Positions 1 through 5,541 of a stretch of 13,309 bases of DNA are shown here, piece by piece. Location of the stretch: positions 1-13,309 of the forward strand of contig CACXFI010000116.1 in assembly GCA_902766875.1 (NCBI GenBank). Direction: 5' to 3'. Both the position numbers and the translations under genes were made by a program. Position 1 is the first letter of the stretch, and the number at the start of each line of letters is the position of its first letter. This stretch comes from an uncultured Erysipelotrichaceae bacterium. Its GTDB lineage: Bacteria > Bacillota_I > Bacilli_A > RF39 > UBA660. Under the pieces are notes generated by a model that ran no database searches, had not been told where the DNA came from, and saw only the letters and a program-made list of their open reading frames with translations.

Positions 1-37
1 CTTTTGTATATATTATTATTTTTATATTATTGGTATT

Positions 38-56
38 CTTAGATAATATATCTAAG
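38..56. repeat. 19-bp palindrome downstream of the ORF6N gene
   Basis: Perfect inverted repeat with 8-base arms, CTTAGATA (38-45) and TATCTAAG (49-56), around the spacer ATA. It lies 18 bases past the stop of the leftward ORF6N gene. No convincing T-run follows on the minus strand, so it is either a weak transcription end or a protein-binding site. The base pattern is certain, the role is not. Confidence 0.45.
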
Positions 57-74
57 GTAGTTAAATCTATATAG

Positions 75-551
75 TTATCTATTAATAATAAATAATTTAT
101 TAAACTTATCATCATGTTCTATTATTTTATATTCTACTGTTGTTATTCTTTCTATAATATTTCTATTTGTATATAAGAACTTTCTCATAGAAACAAAAGC
201 ATCCATTATTCTTATACTTATTTCTTCTGCTACTATTGTTTTTAAAACAGAACTTAGCATAGCTATTCCTTGTTCTGTGAATACATATGGTAAATATTTA
301 CTATATTTACCTTGTTCTAATTCTAAGGTTTCGTTTTGAAACCTTAGAATGTTTTTATATTCGTCTTTTGTTAATCTAAACATAAATCTTTCTGGGAATC
401 TGTTTATGTGTCTTTTTACCGCTAAATTTATAGTTTTAGTACCATTCTTGCATTGATATAATTTTGCTAAATCACTATCTAGCATTACTTGTTTTCCTCT
501 TATTTCATATATCATATCTTCAATATTGGATATTTCTATTATTTCATTCAT
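75..551 (-). CDS. ORF6N-domain protein (phage antirepressor-type DNA-binding domain), short form
   Basis: 158 residues. The ORF6N domain spans about residues 8-125, with the family landmarks 'IRGKQVMLDSDLAKLY' near the start, 'RFPERFMFRLTKDEY' in the middle and 'YVFTEQGIAMLSSVL' later. The family is known from phage antirepressor-like proteins and from stand-alone chromosomal genes in gut Firmicutes; it is presumed to bind DNA, and targets are unknown. The start is well supported: an AAGGAGGT ribosome site (557-564) lies 5 bases before ATG. From memory, many chromosomal relatives continue for 100 or more residues after this domain, whereas this one stops just after 'HDDKFNKLF', so it may be truncated or a natural short form. 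No other phage genes are nearby, which argues against an intact prophage. It diverges from sigK. Confidence 0.85.
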   Translation of the reverse strand: MNEIIEISNIEDMIYEIRGKQVMLDSDLAKLYQCKNGTKTINLAVKRHINRFPERFMFRLTKDEYKNILRFQNETLELEQGKYSKYLPYVFTEQGIAMLSSVLKTIVAEEISIRIMDAFVSMRKFLYTNRNIIERITTVEYKIIEHDDKFNKLFIINR

Positions 552-584
552 ACATTACCTCCTTAAAAATATTATTGTTTATTA

Positions 585-612
585 TATATAAGTTAAATGA
601 ATATTATGTCGA
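585..612 (-). promoter_or_regulatory. Possible vegetative promoter of the ORF6N gene
   Basis: Read leftward, TCGACA (607-612) resembles a -35 box, followed after 16 bases by TATATA (585-590) as -10. A second -10-like TATAAT overlaps at 581-586. AT-only boxes arise often by chance in DNA of this composition, so this is weak. It overlaps the candidate sigK promoter in the same divergent gap. Confidence 0.25.
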
Positions 613-626
613 AATATATATACTAA
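599..626 (+). promoter_or_regulatory. Possible sigma-E-type promoter of sigK
   Basis: GAATATT (599-605) matches the sigma-E -35 pattern KMATATT exactly. After 13 bases comes TATACTAA (619-626), which matches 5 of 8 positions of the sigma-E -10 (CATACANT). In Bacillus subtilis sigK is transcribed by sigma-E in the mother cell, so the context supports it. The -10 is imperfect, and chance matches are frequent at this base composition. Confidence 0.35.
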
Positions 627-664
627 AGATATTTATTTTAAATATATTTTATTAGAGGTGTGTT

Positions 665-1357
665 ATGTTATTTGGTATTTTAAATTTTATTACTAGTAAT
701 TTTATGTTTTTTAAGGGTGCTTATTCTAATAATGTATTTCCTGATCCTTTAACAAAAGAAGAAGAAGATAAATATATTGATTTATGTATAAAGGGAGATA
801 AGGATGCTAGGAATAAGTTAATTGAACATAATTTGAGATTAGTAGCATTTATTGTTAAAAAGTTTGAGACTACTAATCATGATGTTGATGATTTAATAGG
901 TATTGGTACTATTGGGCTTATTAAAGCTGTTGATAGCTATTCTAAGCATAAGAAAGTTAAACTTACTACTTATGCTGCAAAATGTATAGAAAATGAAATA
1001 CTTATGTATTTTAGATCTGATAAAAAAAATAGTAAGAATATATCTATATATGAAGGGATAAGTTATGATAAGGAAGGAAATGAGATAACGATATTAGATG
1101 TATTACAGACTCCTGATCCTAATTTTTTGGATGAGATATATAAAAATGATAATATTATTTTGTTAAGAAAATATTTAAAGTTACTTACTAATAGAGAAAG
1201 AGAAATTATTGTTAAAAGATATGGTCTTGATAATCATGATGAAATGACTCAGAAAGAGATAGCTAAGGAACTTGGTATATCAAGAAGTTATGTATCTAGG
1301 ATTGAGAAAAGAGCTACTACTAAAATACTTAAAGAATTTATTAAAAATGATAAATGA
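665..1357 (+). CDS. sigK: RNA polymerase sporulation sigma factor, pro-sigma-K
   Basis: 230 residues, a full-length sigma-70 family protein. Late mother-cell sigma factor that drives coat and spore-maturation genes. The core 'RNKLIEHNLRLVAFIVKKFE' and 'DLIGIGTIGLIKAVDSY' (region 2) and the C-terminal 'MTQKEIAKELGISRSYVSRI' helix-turn-helix (region 4) match sigma-K better than sigma-E or sigma-G. The N-terminus is a hydrophobic stretch of about 18-20 residues (MLFGILNFITSNFMFF) before 'SNNVFPDPL', which aligns with the start of mature sigma-K ('KNNAFPQPL'). It is therefore made as an inactive pro-protein that needs intramembrane cleavage. Ribosome site GAGGTG (655-660) sits 4 bases before ATG. 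The gene is uninterrupted, with no skin-type element. Stop is TGA, the only TGA stop in the window. Confidence 0.95.
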   Translation: MLFGILNFITSNFMFFKGAYSNNVFPDPLTKEEEDKYIDLCIKGDKDARNKLIEHNLRLVAFIVKKFETTNHDVDDLIGIGTIGLIKAVDSYSKHKKVKLTTYAAKCIENEILMYFRSDKKNSKNISIYEGISYDKEGNEITILDVLQTPDPNFLDEIYKNDNIILLRKYLKLLTNREREIIVKRYGLDNHDEMTQKEIAKELGISRSYVSRIEKRATTKILKEFIKNDK

Positions 1358-1367
1358 TTTGGGTTAA

Positions 1368-1388
1368 ATAACTATACCATATAGTTAT
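1368..1388. promoter_or_regulatory. 21-bp palindrome with a sigma-E-like -10 box, ahead of cotJ
   Basis: Perfect 9-base arms ATAACTATA (1368-1376) and TATAGTTAT (1380-1388) flank CCA. CATATAGT (1378-1385) inside it matches 7 of 8 positions of the sigma-E -10 consensus, and a start near 1392 would leave a short leader before the ribosome site. I see no good -35 match at the right spacing. This may be a promoter overlapped by an operator for a mother-cell regulator; the identity of such a protein is speculative. Confidence 0.4.
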
Positions 1389-1417
1389 ATGTACATAGAT
1401 TATATTGGGTGAATAAA

Positions 1418-1891
1418 ATGAATTATAATTATGATTATGGTAATTATATGATGGGATATCCTAATATGTATAATTATGATAATATGAATTATAAAAGTAA
1501 TAAAGATAGTGTTACTTTTATGGAAAAGAAAATGGATAACAATTTGGATTTAGTTGATCCATATGTAGGATTAGTACGTGGTAATTTATTTGATAATTTA
1601 TATGATCCATATAAAAATTATAAAGCAAGAGATATAGATGTTAATAATGAAAGAGATAGTTTATTAGGTCAAATACAAATGTATAAATTTGCTTGTACTG
1701 AATTAAATTTATATTTGGATGTATATCCTAATGATGTTAGGGCTTTACAGCTTTTGAGAGAATATGTAAAGGAAGAAAAAGAATTATGTAAGGAATATGA
1801 AAAAATGTTTGGTCCTCTTACTTTAGATGGAGTTAATGGTAAAGTATTTAACTGGATAGATAGTCCTTGGCCTTGGGAGGTGTCTAAATAA
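1418..1891 (+). CDS. CotJA/CotJB-like spore coat protein, apparently fused
   Basis: 157 residues. The first 40 or so are rich in Tyr, Asn and Met (low complexity, coat-like). Residues about 44-68 ('DPYVGLVRGNLFDNLYDPY') resemble the conserved core of CotJA. Residues about 78-155 match CotJB, with 'LLGQIQMYKFACTELNLYLD', 'EYEKMFGPL' and the terminal 'SPWPWEV'. In Bacillus, CotJA and CotJB are separate small proteins encoded with CotJC in one operon and deposited in the coat. I chose ATG at 1418 over GTG at 1409 because GGGTGA (1407-1412) lies 5 bases before 1418, the spacing used by its neighbours. Its stop shares one base with the cotJC start, implying translational coupling. The CotJB assignment is firm, the CotJA part moderate. 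Confidence 0.85.
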   Translation: MNYNYDYGNYMMGYPNMYNYDNMNYKSNKDSVTFMEKKMDNNLDLVDPYVGLVRGNLFDNLYDPYKNYKARDIDVNNERDSLLGQIQMYKFACTELNLYLDVYPNDVRALQLLREYVKEEKELCKEYEKMFGPLTLDGVNGKVFNWIDSPWPWEVSK

Positions 1892-2451
1892 TGTGGAAAT
1901 ATGTTAAAGCTTTAGAATATCCAGTTAATATTAAGAAAAAAGATTTAAGATTGGCTAAATATTTGGTTACACAATATGGTGGATCTAACGGAGAATTGGC
2001 TGCAGCTTTAAGATATATGAATCAAAGATATACTATGCCTGATGATAAGGGTAAAGCTTTACTTACTGATATTGCTACTGAAGAACTTGCTCATGTTGAG
2101 ATTATAGCTACTATGATATATCAGCTTACTAAAGATGCTTCAGTTAAAGAATTAAGAGATGCTGGTTTTGATTTACACTATGCTGAACATGGATTAGATT
2201 TATACCCTACTGATACTAATGGAGTTCCTTTTACAGCAGCATATTTTGCTGCGGTAGGAGATCCTGTAGCTAATCTTTCTGAAGATATGGCAGCTGAACA
2301 AAAAGCTAGAGCTGTATATGAGAATTTAATTAATTTAACTAATGATCCTGATGTTATTGGGCCATTACTATTCTTAAGGCAAAGAGAGGTTATACATTTT
2401 AATAGATTTAAAGCTTTATATGAAGAATATAAAAGAAAAGGATATAAATAA
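1891..2451 (+). CDS. cotJC: CotJC, manganese-catalase-like spore coat protein
   Basis: 186 residues covering the ferritin-like four-helix manganese catalase fold. The expected metal-ligand pattern is visible: Glu35 in 'GSNGE', Glu65 and His68 in 'EELAH', Glu136 in 'MAAEQKAR' and His169 in 'REVIHF'. All ligands are present, so it may be catalytically active against hydrogen peroxide in the spore coat; activity is inferred from the family. Starts at ATG overlapping the last base of the upstream cotJ stop (TAATG) and ends at an intrinsic terminator directly after its stop, so it is the last gene of the cotJ transcript. Length is normal for CotJC. Confidence 0.95.
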   Translation: MWKYVKALEYPVNIKKKDLRLAKYLVTQYGGSNGELAAALRYMNQRYTMPDDKGKALLTDIATEELAHVEIIATMIYQLTKDASVKELRDAGFDLHYAEHGLDLYPTDTNGVPFTAAYFAAVGDPVANLSEDMAAEQKARAVYENLINLTNDPDVIGPLLFLRQREVIHFNRFKALYEEYKRKGYK

Positions 2452-2475
2452 AAATACCTTAAAGGTATTTTTTTT
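2452..2475 (+). terminator. Intrinsic terminator after cotJC
   Basis: AAATACC (2452-2458) pairs with GGTATTT (2464-2470) around a small TTAAA loop; an eight-T run (2468-2475) overlaps and follows the stem. It begins one base after the cotJC stop codon. Confidence 0.85.
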
Positions 2476-2521
2476 AATGTTAATTAAAAAACTTATTAAT
2501 ATCTAGTTAAATTTTATATGT

Positions 2522-2560
2522 TTATAATTATTTTATACTCATAAAATTATTATAATTTTT
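2522..2560 (+). promoter_or_regulatory. Long AT inverted repeat upstream of agrB (hairpin or operator)
   Basis: Arms of 15 bases, 2522-2536 and 2541-2555, pair at 14 of 15 positions around the four-base loop ACTC; five T's follow (2556-2560). It sits about 45 bases before the agrB start. As RNA it could be a terminator or attenuator; as DNA it could be an operator. Every stem pair is A-T, so the RNA hairpin would be weak. No clear agrB promoter with proper -35 and -10 could be assigned around it. Confidence 0.45.
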
Positions 2561-2604
2561 GTATTTATATATTTCCCCTATAATTTTTATGGTAGGAGAA
2601 ATAA

Positions 2605-3204
2605 ATGAAGAAGAAGTTTTTAAATAAATCAATTAATCTAATTAAAAAGAATAATCCTGATATAGATGATATTAAATTAGAGGAAATTAGATACGGATTA
2701 GAGGCTATATATTTAACTGTTACTAAGTTAGTAGTTATATTCTTACTAGCCTATCTTCTTGGTATTACTAAATATGTTATATGGTTATTAATATTCTATA
2801 ATCTTATTAGAATTAATGCATTTGGTTTACATGCTTCTAAGAGTATATATTGTTTAATATCTTCTTTATCTATGTTTATCGGAGGAGTATATGTATGTAA
2901 TTATTTAACTATACCATTTATTATAAAAATAATTATATCTATTTTATGTATAATATGTTTATTTAAATATGCTCCTGCTGATACTGAAAAAAGACCTATC
3001 ATAAATAAGAAAAAGAGAAAAAGATATAAGATACTTAGTACTATTACTGGAATTATATATTTAGTTTTAATTATTATTTTAAAGGATAATTTAATTAGTA
3101 ATTATATATTGATTGGGATGATTAGTTCTGTTTTGATGATTCATCCATTTGTTTATAGAATATTTAAATTACCTTATGATAATTATAAGAATTATGGTGT
3201 TTAA
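2605..3204 (+). CDS. agrB: AgrB, membrane peptidase that processes the autoinducing peptide
   Basis: 199 residues, the usual AgrB size. It is an integral membrane cysteine endopeptidase that cuts the AgrD precursor and forms the cyclic thiolactone. The catalytic pair is seen as His76 and Cys83 in 'AFGLHASKSIYC', almost at the positions known for Staphylococcus aureus AgrB (His77, Cys84). 'KYAPADTEKRPI' (about 121-132) is the other family signature. Several hydrophobic segments follow (about 37-66, 80-120 and 145-185). Ribosome site AGGAGA (2594-2599) precedes the ATG. agrD follows after 40 bases on the same strand, so the two are co-transcribed and end at the hairpin at 3398-3429. The matching sensor and regulator genes are convergent rather than downstream. 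Confidence 0.95.
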   Translation: MKKKFLNKSINLIKKNNPDIDDIKLEEIRYGLEAIYLTVTKLVVIFLLAYLLGITKYVIWLLIFYNLIRINAFGLHASKSIYCLISSLSMFIGGVYVCNYLTIPFIIKIIISILCIICLFKYAPADTEKRPIINKKKRKRYKILSTITGIIYLVLIIILKDNLISNYILIGMISSVLMIHPFVYRIFKLPYDNYKNYGV

Positions 3205-3244
3205 TAAATTTAAACATAAATAAGTATAGAAGGAGGTTGTAAGC

Positions 3245-3367
3245 ATGTCTTTTTTAGCTGATTTATTAGCAAAAATAGGAGCTGGTGTTGCTAGTGCTGG
3301 TACTCAAGGATGTTGGGTTCTTGTTGCAGATGAACCTAAAATGCCTAAAAGCTTAATAGAGAAATAG
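3245..3367 (+). CDS. agrD: AgrD, autoinducing peptide precursor (40 residues)
   Basis: Small gene with a strong AGAAGGAGG ribosome site (3228-3236) 8 bases before ATG. The three AgrD parts are present: an N-terminal amphipathic helix (MSFLADLLAKIGAGVASAG, 1-19), a central core with one cysteine (GTQGCWVLVA, 19-28), and an acidic/proline C-terminal tail (DEPKMPKSLIEK, 29-40) that resembles the S. aureus tail 'DEVEVPKEL'. AgrB should cut just before Asp29-Glu30, giving a thiolactone between Cys23 and the new C-terminus. That predicts a six-residue ring (C-W-V-L-V-A) instead of the usual five; cutting one residue earlier would give five. The N-terminal trimming site cannot be read. It directly follows agrB, which supports the call strongly. 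Confidence 0.92.
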   Translation: MSFLADLLAKIGAGVASAGTQGCWVLVADEPKMPKSLIEK

Positions 3368-3397
3368 AATTAAATTAACATTAAAATACTACATAAT

Positions 3398-3429
3398 AAA
3401 AAAATCTACACTATTTTGTAGATTTTTTT
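3398..3429. terminator. Bidirectional terminator between agrD and agrC
   Basis: A perfect 13-base stem: A7 plus TCTACA (3398-3410) pairs with TGTAGA plus T7 (3417-3429), loop 3411-3416. The A and T tracts serve as U-runs in both directions, so it can end rightward agrBD and leftward agrAC transcripts. The agrC stop codon (3411-3413) lies in the loop and its last codons form the right arm. Confidence 0.9.
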
Positions 3430-4715
3430 ATTATTAGTTTTTGAATATACAAATTATTTGTTACTTCTTTGCTTGAAATAAATTTATTAGTACTATTTAA
3501 GATATTATTTGCGAGTAATAAGCCATGCCCTCTGTTTTTCCCTTTAGTTGACTTATTATTAGTACTTATTTTATCTTTATTGTTTTTATAACTATTTGAA
3601 ATAATAATTTCTACATCACTTGATATAGCATATATTTCAATTCCTAATTTTTTATCTTTAGATTCAAAACTTCCTTCAATAGCGTTATCTAGGTATATTC
3701 CTATTAGTCTTCCTAATTGTTTAAATTCATTAGTTGATAAATTATAAAGAAGAGAATTTTCTACTTTTTTGCTAACATTAATAGATACTTTTATATTTTT
3801 ATTCTCGGCTTCTTTAGTTTTGAAATAAAATAAAGCTTTTAAACCATTAGCAGGTAAATATTGAAATTTGGCATAGTGTTCTTGAGACACTTCTATCTTT
3901 TCATCTAGAATGCTATCTATATAATTAATAACTTTATAATCTTTTTCTTTATCATATATTTTGGATTTAATAGTTAATAATTGATTTTTAGTTTCATGTC
4001 TTTGAATTCTTTCTTTTTCTATTTCTGCTTCATAAGTTTTCATAAACTCCAATAATCTATCATATTTTAAACTAATTTGTGTATTTATTATAAATTGTTT
4101 TATTAACATGAATAAAATTATAAGAAAAATTATTATTATTCCTACATTAATATAAAAATTATAATTTATAGTTATGTCATCAAATGCTTGATGGAAAAAG
4201 AACAATATACATACTAAAGTTAATGCTACCATAAAAATTAATTTTTTATTTGAATTTAATTCATATTCTATTATTTTTTTTATTAATTTTTTTAAAAGTA
4301 TTGCAATAAATATTGTAATAATATAAACAAGCATGTTTATTACTATACTACCGGCATATATTTCATAAAAATCTGTTTTTCCTATATTTAGTATAAAAAC
4401 AAATGTTATTACTACTATGGAATCTGCTAGCATCAATAATAATAAATATAGAAACACTAGTAATATTGTCTTCCAATAATCTATTTTATATAAGCTTGTT
4501 ATAGCGATGCAATATAAAATACAATAGAAAATCGTTTTGCTTGTTCCTTCTAAATTGTTTTGTATTATAAATGTCAAAATAATAAACAATACTATCAATA
4601 CTATTGATTTTATTTTGGAAACCTGGATATTTCTTTTTAATACTATTTTTACAAATAAAATTGGGGTTAGAATAGTTAATAAACCACTTGCTATATAACT
4701 AATAATTTCTAACAT
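3411..4715 (-). CDS. agrC: AgrC-type sensor histidine kinase
   Basis: 434 residues. The first 210 or so are mostly hydrophobic, with about six membrane segments (roughly 5-25, 36-51, 61-75, 82-112, 122-143, 158-174 and 190-210), as expected for the peptide-sensing domain of AgrC. A short helical linker leads to the H-box 'QRHETKNQL' with phospho-acceptor His240. The GHKL ATPase half has the N-box 'YLDNAIEG' (Asn344) and the glycine-rich 'KGKNRGHGLLLANNI' (391-405). This is the HPK10 class, specific for Agr peptides. The start overlaps the agrA end by 17 bases, so the two genes are translationally coupled, with the regulator gene first. The agrBD pair faces it across a shared terminator. Confidence 0.92.
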   Translation of the reverse strand: MLEIISYIASGLLTILTPILFVKIVLKRNIQVSKIKSIVLIVLFIILTFIIQNNLEGTSKTIFYCILYCIAITSLYKIDYWKTILLVFLYLLLLMLADSIVVITFVFILNIGKTDFYEIYAGSIVINMLVYIITIFIAILLKKLIKKIIEYELNSNKKLIFMVALTLVCILFFFHQAFDDITINYNFYINVGIIIIFLIILFMLIKQFIINTQISLKYDRLLEFMKTYEAEIEKERIQRHETKNQLLTIKSKIYDKEKDYKVINYIDSILDEKIEVSQEHYAKFQYLPANGLKALFYFKTKEAENKNIKVSINVSKKVENSLLYNLSTNEFKQLGRLIGIYLDNAIEGSFESKDKKLGIEIYAISSDVEIIISNSYKNNKDKISTNNKSTKGKNRGHGLLLANNILNSTNKFISSKEVTNNLYIQKLIIKKSTK

Positions 4716-5421
4716 ATTCTTTTATACCCTTTCTATTTCTGTTTGATAATAAATCTGTTTTATCTCCATTTTTGAAAGTTATTATATTATTTATAGTGTC
4801 AATATGTTTTATTTTAGTTACATTTACAATACATGCTTTATGTGATTTATAGAAATCTTTACCTAATTCAGATTTTATATGATTTATAGTATCATATATT
4901 TTATATTCTTCTCCAGACTCAGTTATAATTAAACATAATCTTTTATCTGGTATTTTTTCTATATATAGAATATCACTATATTTAATTCTGTAAGTATTTC
5001 TTTTATATTTAAATGTAAAAAATTGATTTTCACTAATTTTATTTAGAATGACATTGATTGTATCATTTAATCTATAATAACTTAACCTGTTTTTAGGTAT
5101 ATAGTCTAATGCTAATAATCTAGAATAAAAAATATCATCTTTAAATTCTTTATGAGCAGTTAGAAATACTATTATACTATTCCAATCGGTTTCTCTTATT
5201 TCAGATGCTATTTCTAGTCCAGAAGCTTCTGGTAGTTCTACATCTAATATGTATATTTTTTGATCACTGGAATCATTTATTAACCTTTTTAATTCTTTAT
5301 TGTACCCACTAAATTTGTATATTTTATAATCAAAATTATAATTCATCATCACTTTGTTTAATGATATTGTAATTTCGTTTAAGTGATTAGGGTTGTCTTC
5401 ACATACAATAAATTTTAACAT
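4699..5421 (-). CDS. agrA: AgrA-type response regulator with LytTR DNA-binding domain
   Basis: 240 residues, the usual length. Receiver domain 1-120: acidic pocket Glu8-Asp9, phospho-acceptor Asp60 in 'YILDVELPEASG', Thr88 in 'FLTAH' and Lys110. LytTR domain about 135-238, with 'FYKSHKACIVNVTKI' and 'LLSNRNRKGIKEY', the segments that hold the base-contacting residues in S. aureus AgrA. Ribosome site AAGGATGA precedes ATG. It is the first gene of a two-gene leftward operon with agrC, the reverse of the common agrC-agrA order. LytTR regulators usually bind paired 9-bp direct repeats; I did not find a convincing pair near agrB. Confidence 0.93.
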   Translation of the reverse strand: MLKFIVCEDNPNHLNEITISLNKVMMNYNFDYKIYKFSGYNKELKRLINDSSDQKIYILDVELPEASGLEIASEIRETDWNSIIVFLTAHKEFKDDIFYSRLLALDYIPKNRLSYYRLNDTINVILNKISENQFFTFKYKRNTYRIKYSDILYIEKIPDKRLCLIITESGEEYKIYDTINHIKSELGKDFYKSHKACIVNVTKIKHIDTINNIITFKNGDKTDLLSNRNRKGIKEYVRNY

Positions 5422-5446
5422 AATCTCATCCTTGTCTAATAAATAT

Positions 5447-5455
5447 ATTATACCA
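5447..5455 (-). promoter_or_regulatory. Extended -10 promoter of agrA-agrC
   Basis: Read leftward, TGGTATAAT is a consensus TATAAT (5447-5452) with an upstream TG, about 26 bases before agrA. At the -35 position (near 5470-5475) there is no consensus box; that place is taken by the palindrome at 5471-5493. An extended -10 can work without a -35, and the layout also suits an activator. Confidence 0.6.
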
Positions 5456-5470
5456 TTTTATAACATTAAT

Positions 5471-5493
5471 TTTTGGTAATAAATTTACCAAAA
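5471..5493. promoter_or_regulatory. 23-bp palindrome at the agrA promoter, likely operator
   Basis: Perfect 9-base arms TTTTGGTAA (5471-5479) and TTACCAAAA (5485-5493) around TAAAT. The centre is about 42 bases upstream of the expected agrA transcription start, the usual position of an activator that contacts RNA polymerase, or of a repressor covering the -35. No T-run follows it leftward, so a terminator for the protease gene is less likely; that gene has its own at 5503-5541. Confidence 0.55.
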
Positions 5494-5502
5494 CTATTTA
5501 TA

Positions 5503-5541
5503 TGAAAGAAAATTGAAATTTTAATTGCTTAAAATTTCAAT
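5503..5541 (-). terminator. Terminator of the S41 protease gene, overlapping its stop
   Basis: AAAATTTCAAT (5531-5541) pairs perfectly with ATTGAAATTTT (5512-5522) around an eight-base loop. Read leftward, a TTTTCTTTC tract follows (5511-5503). The right arm and loop are the last codons of the protease gene. Confidence 0.6.

Noticed and set aside
75..551. Prophage
   Set aside because: The ORF6N domain is phage-associated, but no integrase, structural or lysis genes accompany it, and the next genes are sporulation genes.
464..655. Rightward open frame opposite the ORF6N gene
   Set aside because: It is antisense to a recognisable protein, has no ribosome site, and its Leu/Ile/Tyr-rich translation is typical of AT-rich noise. 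Similar antisense frames at 6590-6850, 7371-7568, 11359-11556 and 12475-12762 were dropped for the same reasons.
665..1357. Skin-like insertion or split sigK
   Set aside because: The gene is one uninterrupted frame covering regions 2 to 4; nothing needs excision.
1357..1408. TGA read as tryptophan (mycoplasma-type code)
   Set aside because: The only terminal TGA is at the natural end of sigK; genes use TGG for Trp, and every other recognised gene stays intact under the standard code.
2476..2604. AgrA direct-repeat binding sites upstream of agrB
   Set aside because: TAATTAAA (2481) and TAGTTAAA (2504) look like loose copies, but the spacing is 23 rather than about 21 and the match to ACAGTTAAG is poor; not separable from chance in AT-rich DNA.
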